Below, piece after piece: positions 1 to 5,824 of a stretch of DNA of 21,592 nt. The DNA comes from Verrucomicrobiota bacterium (GTDB lineage: Bacteria > Verrucomicrobiota > Verrucomicrobiia > Verrucomicrobiales > Akkermansiaceae): contig VFJU01000095.1 in the NCBI GenBank assembly GCA_009885905.1, positions 1-21,592 of the forward strand, in the 5' to 3' direction. How positions within the stretch are numbered: position 1 is the first letter of the stretch; each line of letters begins with the position of its first letter. The notes beneath the pieces are model-generated. The model searched no databases. It saw nothing but the letters and a program-made list of their open reading frames with translations, and was not told the origin of the DNA. A program made the position numbers and the translations under genes.

Positions 1-406
1 TCGCGAATTTGAATCGGTCATGCTCGATGCCTCGACCAAGGTGAGTGTCGAGTCGCAGTTGATATCCGCTTTCGTTGACTAGGATTTGAATGGCGGAAGT
101 GCGCGGCGGTATGGGATCACCGAAATTTCCGTGTAGAATCATCGTGATAGGAATTTTCCATGTGTCTCGCTCCTCGGTGAGGCGCAAGAGTTCATCTTTG
201 GCTTCCTCGGCGAGTTGGGCTGCGTTGGCTCGTTCTTGCGGTGGGCCGCCAGTGATAAGAAACTGCTTTGTGCTACTGGTCACCCGATCGGCGCCTTCGA
301 GTACGAGTTGACTGGGTGGTTCAGTGATTTGGATTGCCCGTGGAATTTCCTCTGCATTTATAATTGCAGTTAGAAGTGATCCAAAAACCAGCAGGCGGAT
401 GATCAT
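1..406 (-). CDS. Secreted protein of unknown function, C-terminus cut off by the window edge
   Basis: This frame is open from an ATG at 404-406 to the left edge, giving 135 codons without a stop. The first 18 residues (MIIRLLVFGSLLTAIINA) look like a signal peptide with cleavage before EEIPRA. The mature part begins with a beta-strand-like stretch (QITEPPSQLVLEG) and continues with an Ala/Glu-rich, probably helical segment (QERANAAQLAEEAKDELL) and a segment starting TWKIPITMILHG. I do not recognise the family. The gene starts only 6 bases after the stop of the membrane-protein gene upstream, so the two are probably co-transcribed with the FmdB-like gene. No Shine-Dalgarno sequence precedes the ATG, which is normal for this window. 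The existence of the gene is fairly secure; its function is unknown. Confidence 0.7.
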   Translation of the reverse strand, partial: MIIRLLVFGSLLTAIINAEEIPRAIQITEPPSQLVLEGADRVTSSTKQFLITGGPPQERANAAQLAEEAKDELLRLTEERDTWKIPITMILHGNFGDPIPPRTSAIQILVNESGYQLRLDTHLGRGIEHDRFKFA

Positions 407-412
407 TTGAAA

Positions 413-1108
413 TCAAAAGTTCTGAGGCATTCCTTGTTGACCTAACAATTCTCTAGGATCAAGAATGATGCAGCCTTTCTTGATTTGGATTTTGGACATC
501 TCACGCAACCCCAGATCGATCTCTGAGGAAAATTGGCTTGCGAGTTTTTCGTAGGCGGGCATGACCAGTAACAGAAATCCTTGGGGCACGACGAGTTTGC
601 CGAATCGTCCGCCACGTGGTGGTTTTGGAAAATCTGAGTGGTAGGGACCGCCTTGCAATTCGATTTCCGTGAAGGTTCCTTGTGGCCCCTCCAGACGTTC
701 CACTTGGACAAACATTGAGACGGTGAAGGGGTGACCGAGGAAACGCCGCTCCATGATGATTTCAGCGCGACCCTCTTCAAAGCGGATCCAGACACGGTCG
801 AGAGTGACCTTCTCCTCGAGTAATCCACCTTGGTGAGTGAGCAACGTGCGGCCCAGCCACTGGTTGATTTCTGCCTCCTGCAAGGTCAACGGAAACCCTC
901 GATCGATTGCATTTTTTAGGACTTCTTTCATATCCCGAACGGGAAGGACTTTGGTCGCAGGAGTGGGGGATTTTAAATCACTTAAATCTTGAGGTTGGAG
1001 TGCATGATAGATTGCCGTACCCAAGGCGATTGCGACCCCGAGAAGAATCAAAAAGGCCAGCTTGGAAAAACATCCTCCGCCGGAATGGTGTGGTTTTGGT
1101 TCCGCCAT
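413..1108 (-). CDS. Membrane-anchored protein of unknown function
   Basis: The product is 231 residues. It has a short, His/Gly-rich cytoplasmic N-terminus, one membrane segment at about residues 16-34 (FSKLAFLILLGVAIALGTAI), and a soluble domain that should lie outside the membrane. The soluble part has a helical region near LTLQEAEINQWLGRTLL and then several beta-rich stretches. I recognise no catalytic motif or family. The chosen start is the ATG at 1106-1108, directly before the charged leader of the membrane segment. A TTG at 1142-1144 would add 12 residues and would sit 4 bases from the stop of the FmdB-like gene, so it cannot be excluded. The gene is the middle member of a three-gene minus-strand operon; the next gene begins 6 bases after its stop. 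A role at the cell envelope is inference. Confidence 0.75.
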   Translation of the reverse strand: MAEPKPHHSGGGCFSKLAFLILLGVAIALGTAIYHALQPQDLSDLKSPTPATKVLPVRDMKEVLKNAIDRGFPLTLQEAEINQWLGRTLLTHQGGLLEEKVTLDRVWIRFEEGRAEIIMERRFLGHPFTVSMFVQVERLEGPQGTFTEIELQGGPYHSDFPKPPRGGRFGKLVVPQGFLLLVMPAYEKLASQFSSEIDLGLREMSKIQIKKGCIILDPRELLGQQGMPQNF

Positions 1109-1148
1109 ATGGGTTCTGCTTAGCACGCGCCGATTGGCTTGCAAAGCC

Positions 1149-1430
1149 TCACTCGGCAGTCTTTGGAGCTGGCGTGGTTACCGGCGGCGCTGCCGGTGGC
1201 GCACTAGCAGCGCCGTCGGCCTTGGCGCCTGCTTGGTAGGATGAGGATCGGTAATCGGTTTGGTAGAATCCAGCGCCCTTGAAGATGATGCCACCGCCCG
1301 TGCCGAGCAGCCTTTTGACCTTTCCGTCGCAGCCCGACTCTGGGCAATCGGTCAGTTTTGCATCATTCATGCTCTGAAACACCTCGAAGCGTTTGGCGCA
1401 TTTTTGACATTCGTAATCGTAATTTGGCAT
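1149..1430 (-). CDS. FmdB-family zinc-ribbon protein
   Basis: This is a 93-residue protein that starts with the hallmark MPNYDYECQKC of the FmdB / CxxC_CxxC_SSSS family. Two cysteine pairs, C8/C11 and C29/C34, should bind one zinc ion. They are followed by the family's typical GGGIIFKGAGFYQTDYRSSS segment at about residues 45-64, and then a low-complexity Ala/Pro/Thr tail. Family members are called putative regulatory proteins, but the biochemical role is not established. The same frame is open for another 71 codons upstream. That extension overlaps hprK on the other strand and lacks the family pattern, so I start at the ATG at 1428-1430. It leads the minus-strand operon and diverges from hprK across 97 bases, which must hold both promoters. 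Confidence 0.88.
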   Translation of the reverse strand: MPNYDYECQKCAKRFEVFQSMNDAKLTDCPESGCDGKVKRLLGTGGGIIFKGAGFYQTDYRSSSYQAGAKADGAASAPPAAPPVTTPAPKTAE

Positions 1431-1527
1431 AGATCTTGGAAGGTCTTGTAACACGTTCTCCCACTCGTGCAACCCCAGCGTGGGAATTCGCGTGCCGTAG
1501 ACCCCGGTATCTGCTTGAATTTTTCGT

Positions 1528-2490
1528 ATGCCACCTCGTGTCAAAACCGTTGCTTCAATCACTGTAGGGAAATTCTTTGAAGTCCATGCGAAATCTCTCG
1601 GACTCACGCTTCTCGGCGAGGAAGTCGGATTTGACCGCCCCATCAGCGAACCGGCGATGAATCGGCCGGGTCTGGCCTTGGCAGGATTTTTCTCCTACTT
1701 CGCCAAGAAACGCGTCCAAGTTCTTGGTAATTCTGAGCTGTCTTATTTGAAAAAACTCCCAGATGCCATGCGCGTCGACCGTTTCCGTCGGATGTGTGAC
1801 AGGGAGATTCCTTGCATCGTGGTGGCGCGTGGATCGATGTTAGATGAAAGCCTGATGGCTGTAACCAAGGAACACAAAATTCCGATTTTTGGTACTTCTC
1901 AAGTGACCATGAATTTCCTCAACGCGGCGACCATCCGCCTCGAGCATGAATTTGCACCAAGCGTCACTCTGCACGGCTGCATGGTCGATATGCGTGGAGT
2001 TGGCGTGCTTATCGTGGGCAAGAGCGGTTCGGGGAAATCTGAGACAGCTATCGGCTTGTTAGAACGTGGTGCCTCTTTGGTCGCTGATGACATGGTCCGT
2101 GTCAAATATGTCGGCGGTGAATTGGTTGCGACATCACCGGATCTTTCGCGTGGCTACATGGAAATCCGTGGCATCGGTATCATCAACGTCGCTAATCTTT
2201 ACGGTCTCGCGTCGATACGCCCGGATAAGCGGCTTGACTTGGTCGTCACGCTCAAGCCACAGGCTGATCTTAACGAGGTGGATCGTGTTGGATTGATGCA
2301 GAAGACTTACGAAATTCTTGGTCAGCAAGTGGCCCATGTCGAGGTGCCGGTCGGGCCAGGGCGCGATACGGCAAGGATGGTTACCATCGCCGCGTTGGAT
2401 CAGCAGCTCCGTCGGCTTGGGTATAACATGGCTGACGAGTTCAATCAGAAGTTACTCAGTCACATGTCTATCGAAAAGGGGCTAGGCTGA
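1528..2490 (+). CDS. hprK: HPr kinase/phosphorylase
   Basis: This 320-residue protein phosphorylates and dephosphorylates a seryl residue of HPr or an HPr-like protein in the cytoplasm. It has the two-domain HprK layout: an N-terminal regulatory domain (residues 1 to about 130) and a C-terminal kinase domain. The P-loop is GKSGSGKS at 164-171. The conserved His is H149 in LHG, the acidic pair is D187-D188, the signature MEIRGIGI lies at 211-218, and the EVPVGPGRD loop at 272-280 is typical of the family. All key residues are present and the length is normal. In Firmicutes HprK controls catabolite repression. In many Gram-negative bacteria it goes with an incomplete PTS whose role is less clear, and no ptsH or EIIA gene is visible here. 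The 3' end overlaps the convergent HNH gene by 9 bases. Confidence 0.95.
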   Translation: MPPRVKTVASITVGKFFEVHAKSLGLTLLGEEVGFDRPISEPAMNRPGLALAGFFSYFAKKRVQVLGNSELSYLKKLPDAMRVDRFRRMCDREIPCIVVARGSMLDESLMAVTKEHKIPIFGTSQVTMNFLNAATIRLEHEFAPSVTLHGCMVDMRGVGVLIVGKSGSGKSETAIGLLERGASLVADDMVRVKYVGGELVATSPDLSRGYMEIRGIGIINVANLYGLASIRPDKRLDLVVTLKPQADLNEVDRVGLMQKTYEILGQQVAHVEVPVGPGRDTARMVTIAALDQQLRRLGYNMADEFNQKLLSHMSIEKGLG

Positions 2491-3093
2491 CCTCCGCGAG
2501 TCTGCTCGGTCCAGATGCAAGAAGTGTGCCCAACTCTCATCTGCTAGACCGTTTTCATGCATACCGAAAAGTGGACGCCAGCGCGGAGCGAGCGGTTTAA
2601 TTTTAGGGTGCATGTTGGCCTCATGTGGCAGTTTATTGCCCTTGCGGGTGTTGCAGCGGAAACATGATGTGACGATGTTATCCCACGTGGTACGACCGCC
2701 TTTGTCGCGAGGAGTCACGTGGTCGAGATTCAATTGCGTTTCTGGTAGAATCTTCGTGCAATATTGGCAAGTGAACTTGTCTCGCAGGAAAACATTGCGG
2801 CGAGTGAATTTCACTTCAAGCCTTGGCATCCGGTCGTACAAGGCCAGAACGACAATTTTTGGCACGCGAATGGCAATTCTAGCACCGTGGATCATCTCAG
2901 TACTCGAATGAGTGTTAGAATAGCAAATCCAAGATGACAAATCATGAGAGTTGAAGCGCTCATCGCCTTCCACTTGCACCACCTGCGCATGTCCTAAGCA
3001 AAGAAGGTGCAATGATCGGCGAACCGAACAGGTTTGAATCGGCTGCCAGAACCGATTCAACACAAGTACTGGATGTTCGAGTATGGTATTCAT
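2482..3093 (-). CDS. HNH endonuclease family protein
   Basis: This 203-residue protein has an HNH nuclease fold in its second half. A zinc-binding CxxC pair (C109/C112) is followed by LNLDHVTPR with D124-H125, then N139 in TTWDNIV, and a second CxxC pair (C144/C147) leading into NTRKGN. These residues match active HNH enzymes of the McrA-like type. The N-terminal half (VLNRFWQPIQ, later IRVPKIVVLALYD) matches a widespread chromosomal HNH family found as single genes in many bacteria. Its biological substrate is not known. It is one of the few genes here with a recognisable ribosome site (GGAAAGG just before the ATG at 3091-3093). No methylase or other restriction or defence gene is adjacent, so I would not call it a restriction enzyme. 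Confidence 0.88.
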   Translation of the reverse strand: MNTILEHPVLVLNRFWQPIQTCSVRRSLHLLCLGHAQVVQVEGDERFNSHDLSSWICYSNTHSSTEMIHGARIAIRVPKIVVLALYDRMPRLEVKFTRRNVFLRDKFTCQYCTKILPETQLNLDHVTPRDKGGRTTWDNIVTSCFRCNTRKGNKLPHEANMHPKIKPLAPRWRPLFGMHENGLADESWAHFLHLDRADSRRSA

Positions 3094-3304
3094 TACCTTT
3101 CCAATCGGATCGTCGGCAACCTACCAGAGCCTGCTGGCGGAGCAATCGAAAAGGTTGAGAAATTCCCAATGGTATGAGTAAATCGCAAATTGAAATCGAC
3201 CGTAACAAGATCTGGAAACGTTCGGCACGCTTCGATCTGATCACCTGTGCGTCATAACCCATATTGAAACGCGCGATGAACGACTCTTACTGATCTTTCT
3301 TGGA

Positions 3305-3337
3305 GGTGAATTCGTCACAAAGTTGTCACAATTCACC
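3305..3337 (+). promoter_or_regulatory. Pho-box-like direct repeat nested in an inverted repeat
   Basis: Two 7-base units, TCGTCAC at 3312-3318 and TTGTCAC at 3323-3329, are separated by AAAG. This is the 7-4-7 layout of the PhoB box known from enterobacteria (CTGTCAT, four A/T-rich bases, CTGTCAC), oriented toward the porin-pst operon. The pair is embraced by a perfect 8-base inverted repeat, GGTGAATT at 3305-3312 and AATTCACC at 3330-3337. That a PhoB-type regulator binds here is inference, supported by the phosphate genes downstream. No phoB/phoR pair is in the window. Confidence 0.6.
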
Positions 3338-3431
3338 CCTTTGCAACTCGTCTCAGGCGTCTCAGATGGTTGGTATCAATTCGTGTTGGTAAGTAGTTTG
3401 ATCATATTTATGCTTGGTTTGCGTTTTTTAG

Positions 3432-3446
3432 AGACCAAAATGGTCT
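3432..3446. promoter_or_regulatory. Short perfect inverted repeat, possible operator
   Basis: AGACCA and TGGTCT flank a 3-base AAA centre. The site lies between the two Pho-like clusters and upstream of the porin start. It could bind a dimeric regulator, or form a small hairpin in the leader if transcription begins upstream of it. Nothing identifies the protein involved. Confidence 0.35.
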
Positions 3447-3484
3447 TTCTGGAATATGTCATTTTTTCTTAATGAATCGTCGAT

Positions 3485-3513
3485 CTGTGACAAAGTCGTT
3501 TCGAAATCGTCAC
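3485..3513 (+). promoter_or_regulatory. Second Pho-box-like cluster, three units at 11-base spacing
   Basis: Three 7-base units begin exactly 11 bases apart: CTGTGAC at 3485, TCGTTTC at 3496 and TCGTCAC at 3507. The linkers are AAAG and GAAA. The outer units resemble the Pho half-site; the middle one is degenerate. CATAAA at 3522-3527 could serve as a -10 element, 8 bases after the last unit, but transcription would then start only a few bases before the porin ATG at 3541. The position supports 3541, rather than an earlier ATG, as the porin start. Confidence 0.45.
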
Positions 3514-3540
3514 ATGGATGGCATAAAAACAGCAAATAAA

Positions 3541-4824
3541 ATGAAATCTATCCAACATGCGTTCATCGCCGGCAGCCTAATCAGTTGCCATGCAGTCTAT
3601 GCGGGGTCTGAGCCTATTCTCGAGCCCCAAGTCTTGGCTACAAGCAGCGCTACCGGACTTCTATTAGGTAAATTTACCGGCGATACCGCCTACGATAAAA
3701 TTTGGTCTGCCTTCACGCTCTATAAAGATGAGAGCAACCCGATCCTTCAGGAGTTTTCTCTACAAGGTCGCCTACAAATTCAATACGCCGCTGGTGATTC
3801 GGAGGATGGTCACTTCGGCATCGAAAACTTTAAAAACAGCACCCCTGCAAATCGTCAAACCGTTTGGGGCGATCGGTTCGAAGCTCGCGGTTCCCGAATT
3901 GGAATAAAATCTAGATGGTATCAAAACTGGAAAGTTGAAGGACAAATCGACGCGAACACCAATGAAGGAGCTTCGAATATCTACAGAGATATCTATGATT
4001 TCTACGTCACCTACGCACCCTCCGACGCGTTTAATGTCACAGTCGGAAAAACCAAGGTAAAGTTTTCGCGCGAGCAGGAAATTTCGTCTAGAGATATCGT
4101 CACCCTTGAGCGGAGTCTTCTTTCGAACCAACTCTATCCGGGTGAGCTCACGGGGATCATGACCAATGGCAAAGGAATCTATGAATATTGGTCTTATGAG
4201 TTAGGTGTTTACGGTTCTGATAGAGCCAAAGCATTTTCAGAATTTAATCAAGGAGCTGTGATTCTTAGGAAAATCGGTTATGACTACTCTTCCCAATCGG
4301 GGTTGGACTCGGCCATTGCATCTTTTCAATACATGCACAATACCGAGCCTGGTTATCGCGGTGAAAACGTCGAACCTGAGTTTTATGCGAGCACATCACC
4401 CGCTTTCACAGACAGCATCGCGCTGACAAATGACATCACTCAAGGGCGCTTCGGGTTAACGACTGATATCCTTTATGGATTTGGATTTGAAGGCACTGCG
4501 GAACAAGCCGGCAATTTAAGTGACGTCAACCAGTCTGACGTGTTTGGAATCAGTATAATCCCAACCTATTTTGTGGCCGATGGTTTTCAATTAGTAGGAC
4601 GTGTCCAATGGGCGATGGGCGGGGATGTTGGTCCAGGCACGACCAATCTTGGTCTTCCTAACCATTATGAAAAATGGGCTCCAAATGTCATACAGAATGG
4701 AGATAGCTACACATCATTTTACTTAGGTGTGAATTTCTATTTTTATGGTAACAAACTTAAGATCATGAATGGTATTGAGTACTCCATGATGGATGGTGGT
4801 CTCGCCAATGCAAAGAAAGGCTAG
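3541..4824 (+). CDS. Phosphate-selective porin (OprO/OprP-like), ended early by an in-frame amber codon
   Basis: The predicted product is 427 residues, an outer-membrane beta-barrel with a signal peptide ending CHAVYA before GSEP. The segment TVGKTKVKFSREQEISSRD followed by LERSLLS resembles the Porin_O_P family, whose members let phosphate and related anions cross the outer membrane. Alternating polar/hydrophobic strands continue to the end (FYLGVNFYFYG, LKIMNGIEYSMMDGG). The frame reaches TAG at 4822-4824, in what should be the loop before the last strand. The missing final strand is encoded in the same frame directly after the stop, so the protein as translated would lack its C-terminal insertion signal. 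I use the ATG at 3541 because it begins the signal peptide; ATGs at 3472 and 3514 are in frame but add a charged leader. It heads the pst operon, 91 bases upstream of pstS with no hairpin between. Confidence 0.82.
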   Translation: MKSIQHAFIAGSLISCHAVYAGSEPILEPQVLATSSATGLLLGKFTGDTAYDKIWSAFTLYKDESNPILQEFSLQGRLQIQYAAGDSEDGHFGIENFKNSTPANRQTVWGDRFEARGSRIGIKSRWYQNWKVEGQIDANTNEGASNIYRDIYDFYVTYAPSDAFNVTVGKTKVKFSREQEISSRDIVTLERSLLSNQLYPGELTGIMTNGKGIYEYWSYELGVYGSDRAKAFSEFNQGAVILRKIGYDYSSQSGLDSAIASFQYMHNTEPGYRGENVEPEFYASTSPAFTDSIALTNDITQGRFGLTTDILYGFGFEGTAEQAGNLSDVNQSDVFGISIIPTYFVADGFQLVGRVQWAMGGDVGPGTTNLGLPNHYEKWAPNVIQNGDSYTSFYLGVNFYFYGNKLKIMNGIEYSMMDGGLANAKKG

Positions 4825-4878
4825 ACCACTAACTATGATGGTTACACGTTCTTCAGCGGCCTTCACTTTTACTTCTGA
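4822..4878 (+). other. In-frame continuation of the porin after TAG, encoding the last beta strand
   Basis: From TAG at 4822-4824 the porin frame continues for 17 sense codons to TGA at 4876-4878 and reads TTNYDGYTFFSGLHFYF. This has the alternating pattern and terminal Phe of the C-terminal strand of outer-membrane proteins, which the BAM complex recognises. With the amber codon read as an amino acid, the porin would be 445 residues. A nonsense mutation, stop readthrough and a sequence error are all possible. TAG also ends other genes here (for example at 21370-21372), so genome-wide reassignment is unlikely. Confidence 0.8.
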
Positions 4879-4915
4879 GAAATCCGATTATCACAACTAG
4901 CAGAAACAAAATAAT

Positions 4916-5725
4916 ATGAAAACGATTAACACATTGTTCACCGCCATCGCCATGATTTCCATGGCCAACGCGCAAACACTCAGTATCAAAGGAAGCGACA
5001 CCCTCGGTGCCAAGCTCGTGCCCCAACTTGCCGAAGGCTTCAAGGCTGCAGGTAATACTGGCGTGAAGTTTGAAATCGCCGCCGAAGGCTCGACAACTGC
5101 ATTTCCAGCTCTCGCAAACGGCACTGCGCAGATCGGTATGTCATCACGCAAAATCAAAGACGACGAGCGCACCTTCTGCAGAACAAAGGGTGTCTATCTG
5201 AAAGAGCACGAAATCTGCCACGACATGCTTGTGGTCATCGTGAACAAAAACTCGCCGCTTGCGAAACTTACCAAGGAACAGGTTGCTAAGATTTTTACCG
5301 GTCAAATCAAAGACTGGTCCGAAATCGGTGGCGCCCCAGGTAAGATTTCGATCTACACTCGTAACACATCCTCCGGGACTTACAAAGATTGGCAAAAGCT
5401 TGCGATGGATGGTCGTGATTACCCTTCCAGTTCACTGAAAATGGCTGGAAACGAGCAAATTGCTCAAGAAGTTGCTAAGAACAAAAATGGCATCGGTTAC
5501 GTCGGTCTTGCTTATTCCAAAACGACGGGCACCAAAGCCACCATCATCGATGGCGTTGAGCCTGTTGGTCAAAATGCCAAGAAGTACGCATTCGCGCGCC
5601 TTTGCTACTTTTACGCGCCCGACAAACCGACCGCCGAAGCGGATGCATTCATGAAATACGTCGAATCCGACCCAGGCCAAGAAATCGTCCGAAAGGTCGG
5701 CTTTATTCCTGCCAAAGACTTGTAA
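4916..5725 (+). CDS. pstS: Periplasmic phosphate-binding protein of the Pst transporter
   Basis: This 269-residue protein has a signal peptide (residues 1-19, ending MANA before QTLSIKG) and no lipobox, so it should be soluble in the periplasm. Phosphate-binding loops typical of PstS are visible: SIKGSDT at 22-28, EGSTTAF at 57-63 and TRNTSSGTY at 148-156. The body shows the family pattern LTKEQVAKIFTGQIKDWSEIGG, and GIGYVGLAY near residue 193. It captures phosphate and hands it to PstC/PstA. It is on the short side, like many PstS proteins outside the enterobacteria. It follows the porin gene closely and precedes a strong hairpin (5745-5782) that could reduce transcription into pstC, a layout that would allow more binding protein than permease. 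Confidence 0.95.
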   Translation: MKTINTLFTAIAMISMANAQTLSIKGSDTLGAKLVPQLAEGFKAAGNTGVKFEIAAEGSTTAFPALANGTAQIGMSSRKIKDDERTFCRTKGVYLKEHEICHDMLVVIVNKNSPLAKLTKEQVAKIFTGQIKDWSEIGGAPGKISIYTRNTSSGTYKDWQKLAMDGRDYPSSSLKMAGNEQIAQEVAKNKNGIGYVGLAYSKTTGTKATIIDGVEPVGQNAKKYAFARLCYFYAPDKPTAEADAFMKYVESDPGQEIVRKVGFIPAKDL

Positions 5726-5744
5726 TTCTAATTTCATTTTTTCT

Positions 5745-5782
5745 AAAATGAGCATCGCAGGTTTGCCCGCGATGCTCATTTT
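5745..5782 (+). terminator. Perfect 14-bp hairpin between pstS and pstC, partial terminator or RNA-stabilising stem
   Basis: AAAATGAGCATCGC at 5745-5758 pairs perfectly with 5769-5782 around a 10-base loop (AGGTTTGCCC). The stem's right arm ends in TTTT and is followed by CTTGTTAC, so the U-tract is modest. This is the only strong hairpin inside the operon. It lies in the 99-base gap after pstS, where a partial terminator or a 3' stabiliser would raise pstS output over the permease genes. The exact mechanism is inference. Confidence 0.7.
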
Positions 5783-5824
5783 CTTGTTACTTCCAAAAAG
5801 AAGACTTACGACTTCACTCAGCAA

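Larger units (their letters stand above)
3094..3540. other. Divergent regulatory region between the HNH gene and the porin-pst operon
   Basis: These 447 bases contain no credible coding region. Reading rightwards they hold a Pho-box-like pair inside a larger inverted repeat (3305-3337), a weak sigma-70-like promoter candidate (TTGGTA at 3386-3391, a 17-base gap, TATGCT at 3409-3414), a perfect short inverted repeat (3432-3446), and a second run of Pho-box-like repeats (3485-3513) just before the porin start. The stretch 3100-3300, nearest the HNH gene, shows nothing I can name. Confidence 0.6.

Noticed and set aside
1431..1643. N-terminal extension of the FmdB-like frame by 71 codons
   Set aside because: It overlaps hprK on the other strand, and the family begins exactly at MPNYDYEC. 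The extension has no recognisable pattern.
2482..3093. HNH gene as part of a restriction or defence system
   Set aside because: No methyltransferase, ATPase or other defence gene is adjacent, and the sequence type is a common solitary chromosomal HNH protein.
3472..3540. Earlier ATGs (3472, 3514) for the porin
   Set aside because: They put a basic leader ahead of a good signal peptide and run through the second Pho-like cluster.
4822..4824. Genome-wide reassignment of TAG to an amino acid
   Set aside because: TAG is the natural end of other genes here, such as the HNH gene (2482-2484) and the TPR gene (21370-21372).
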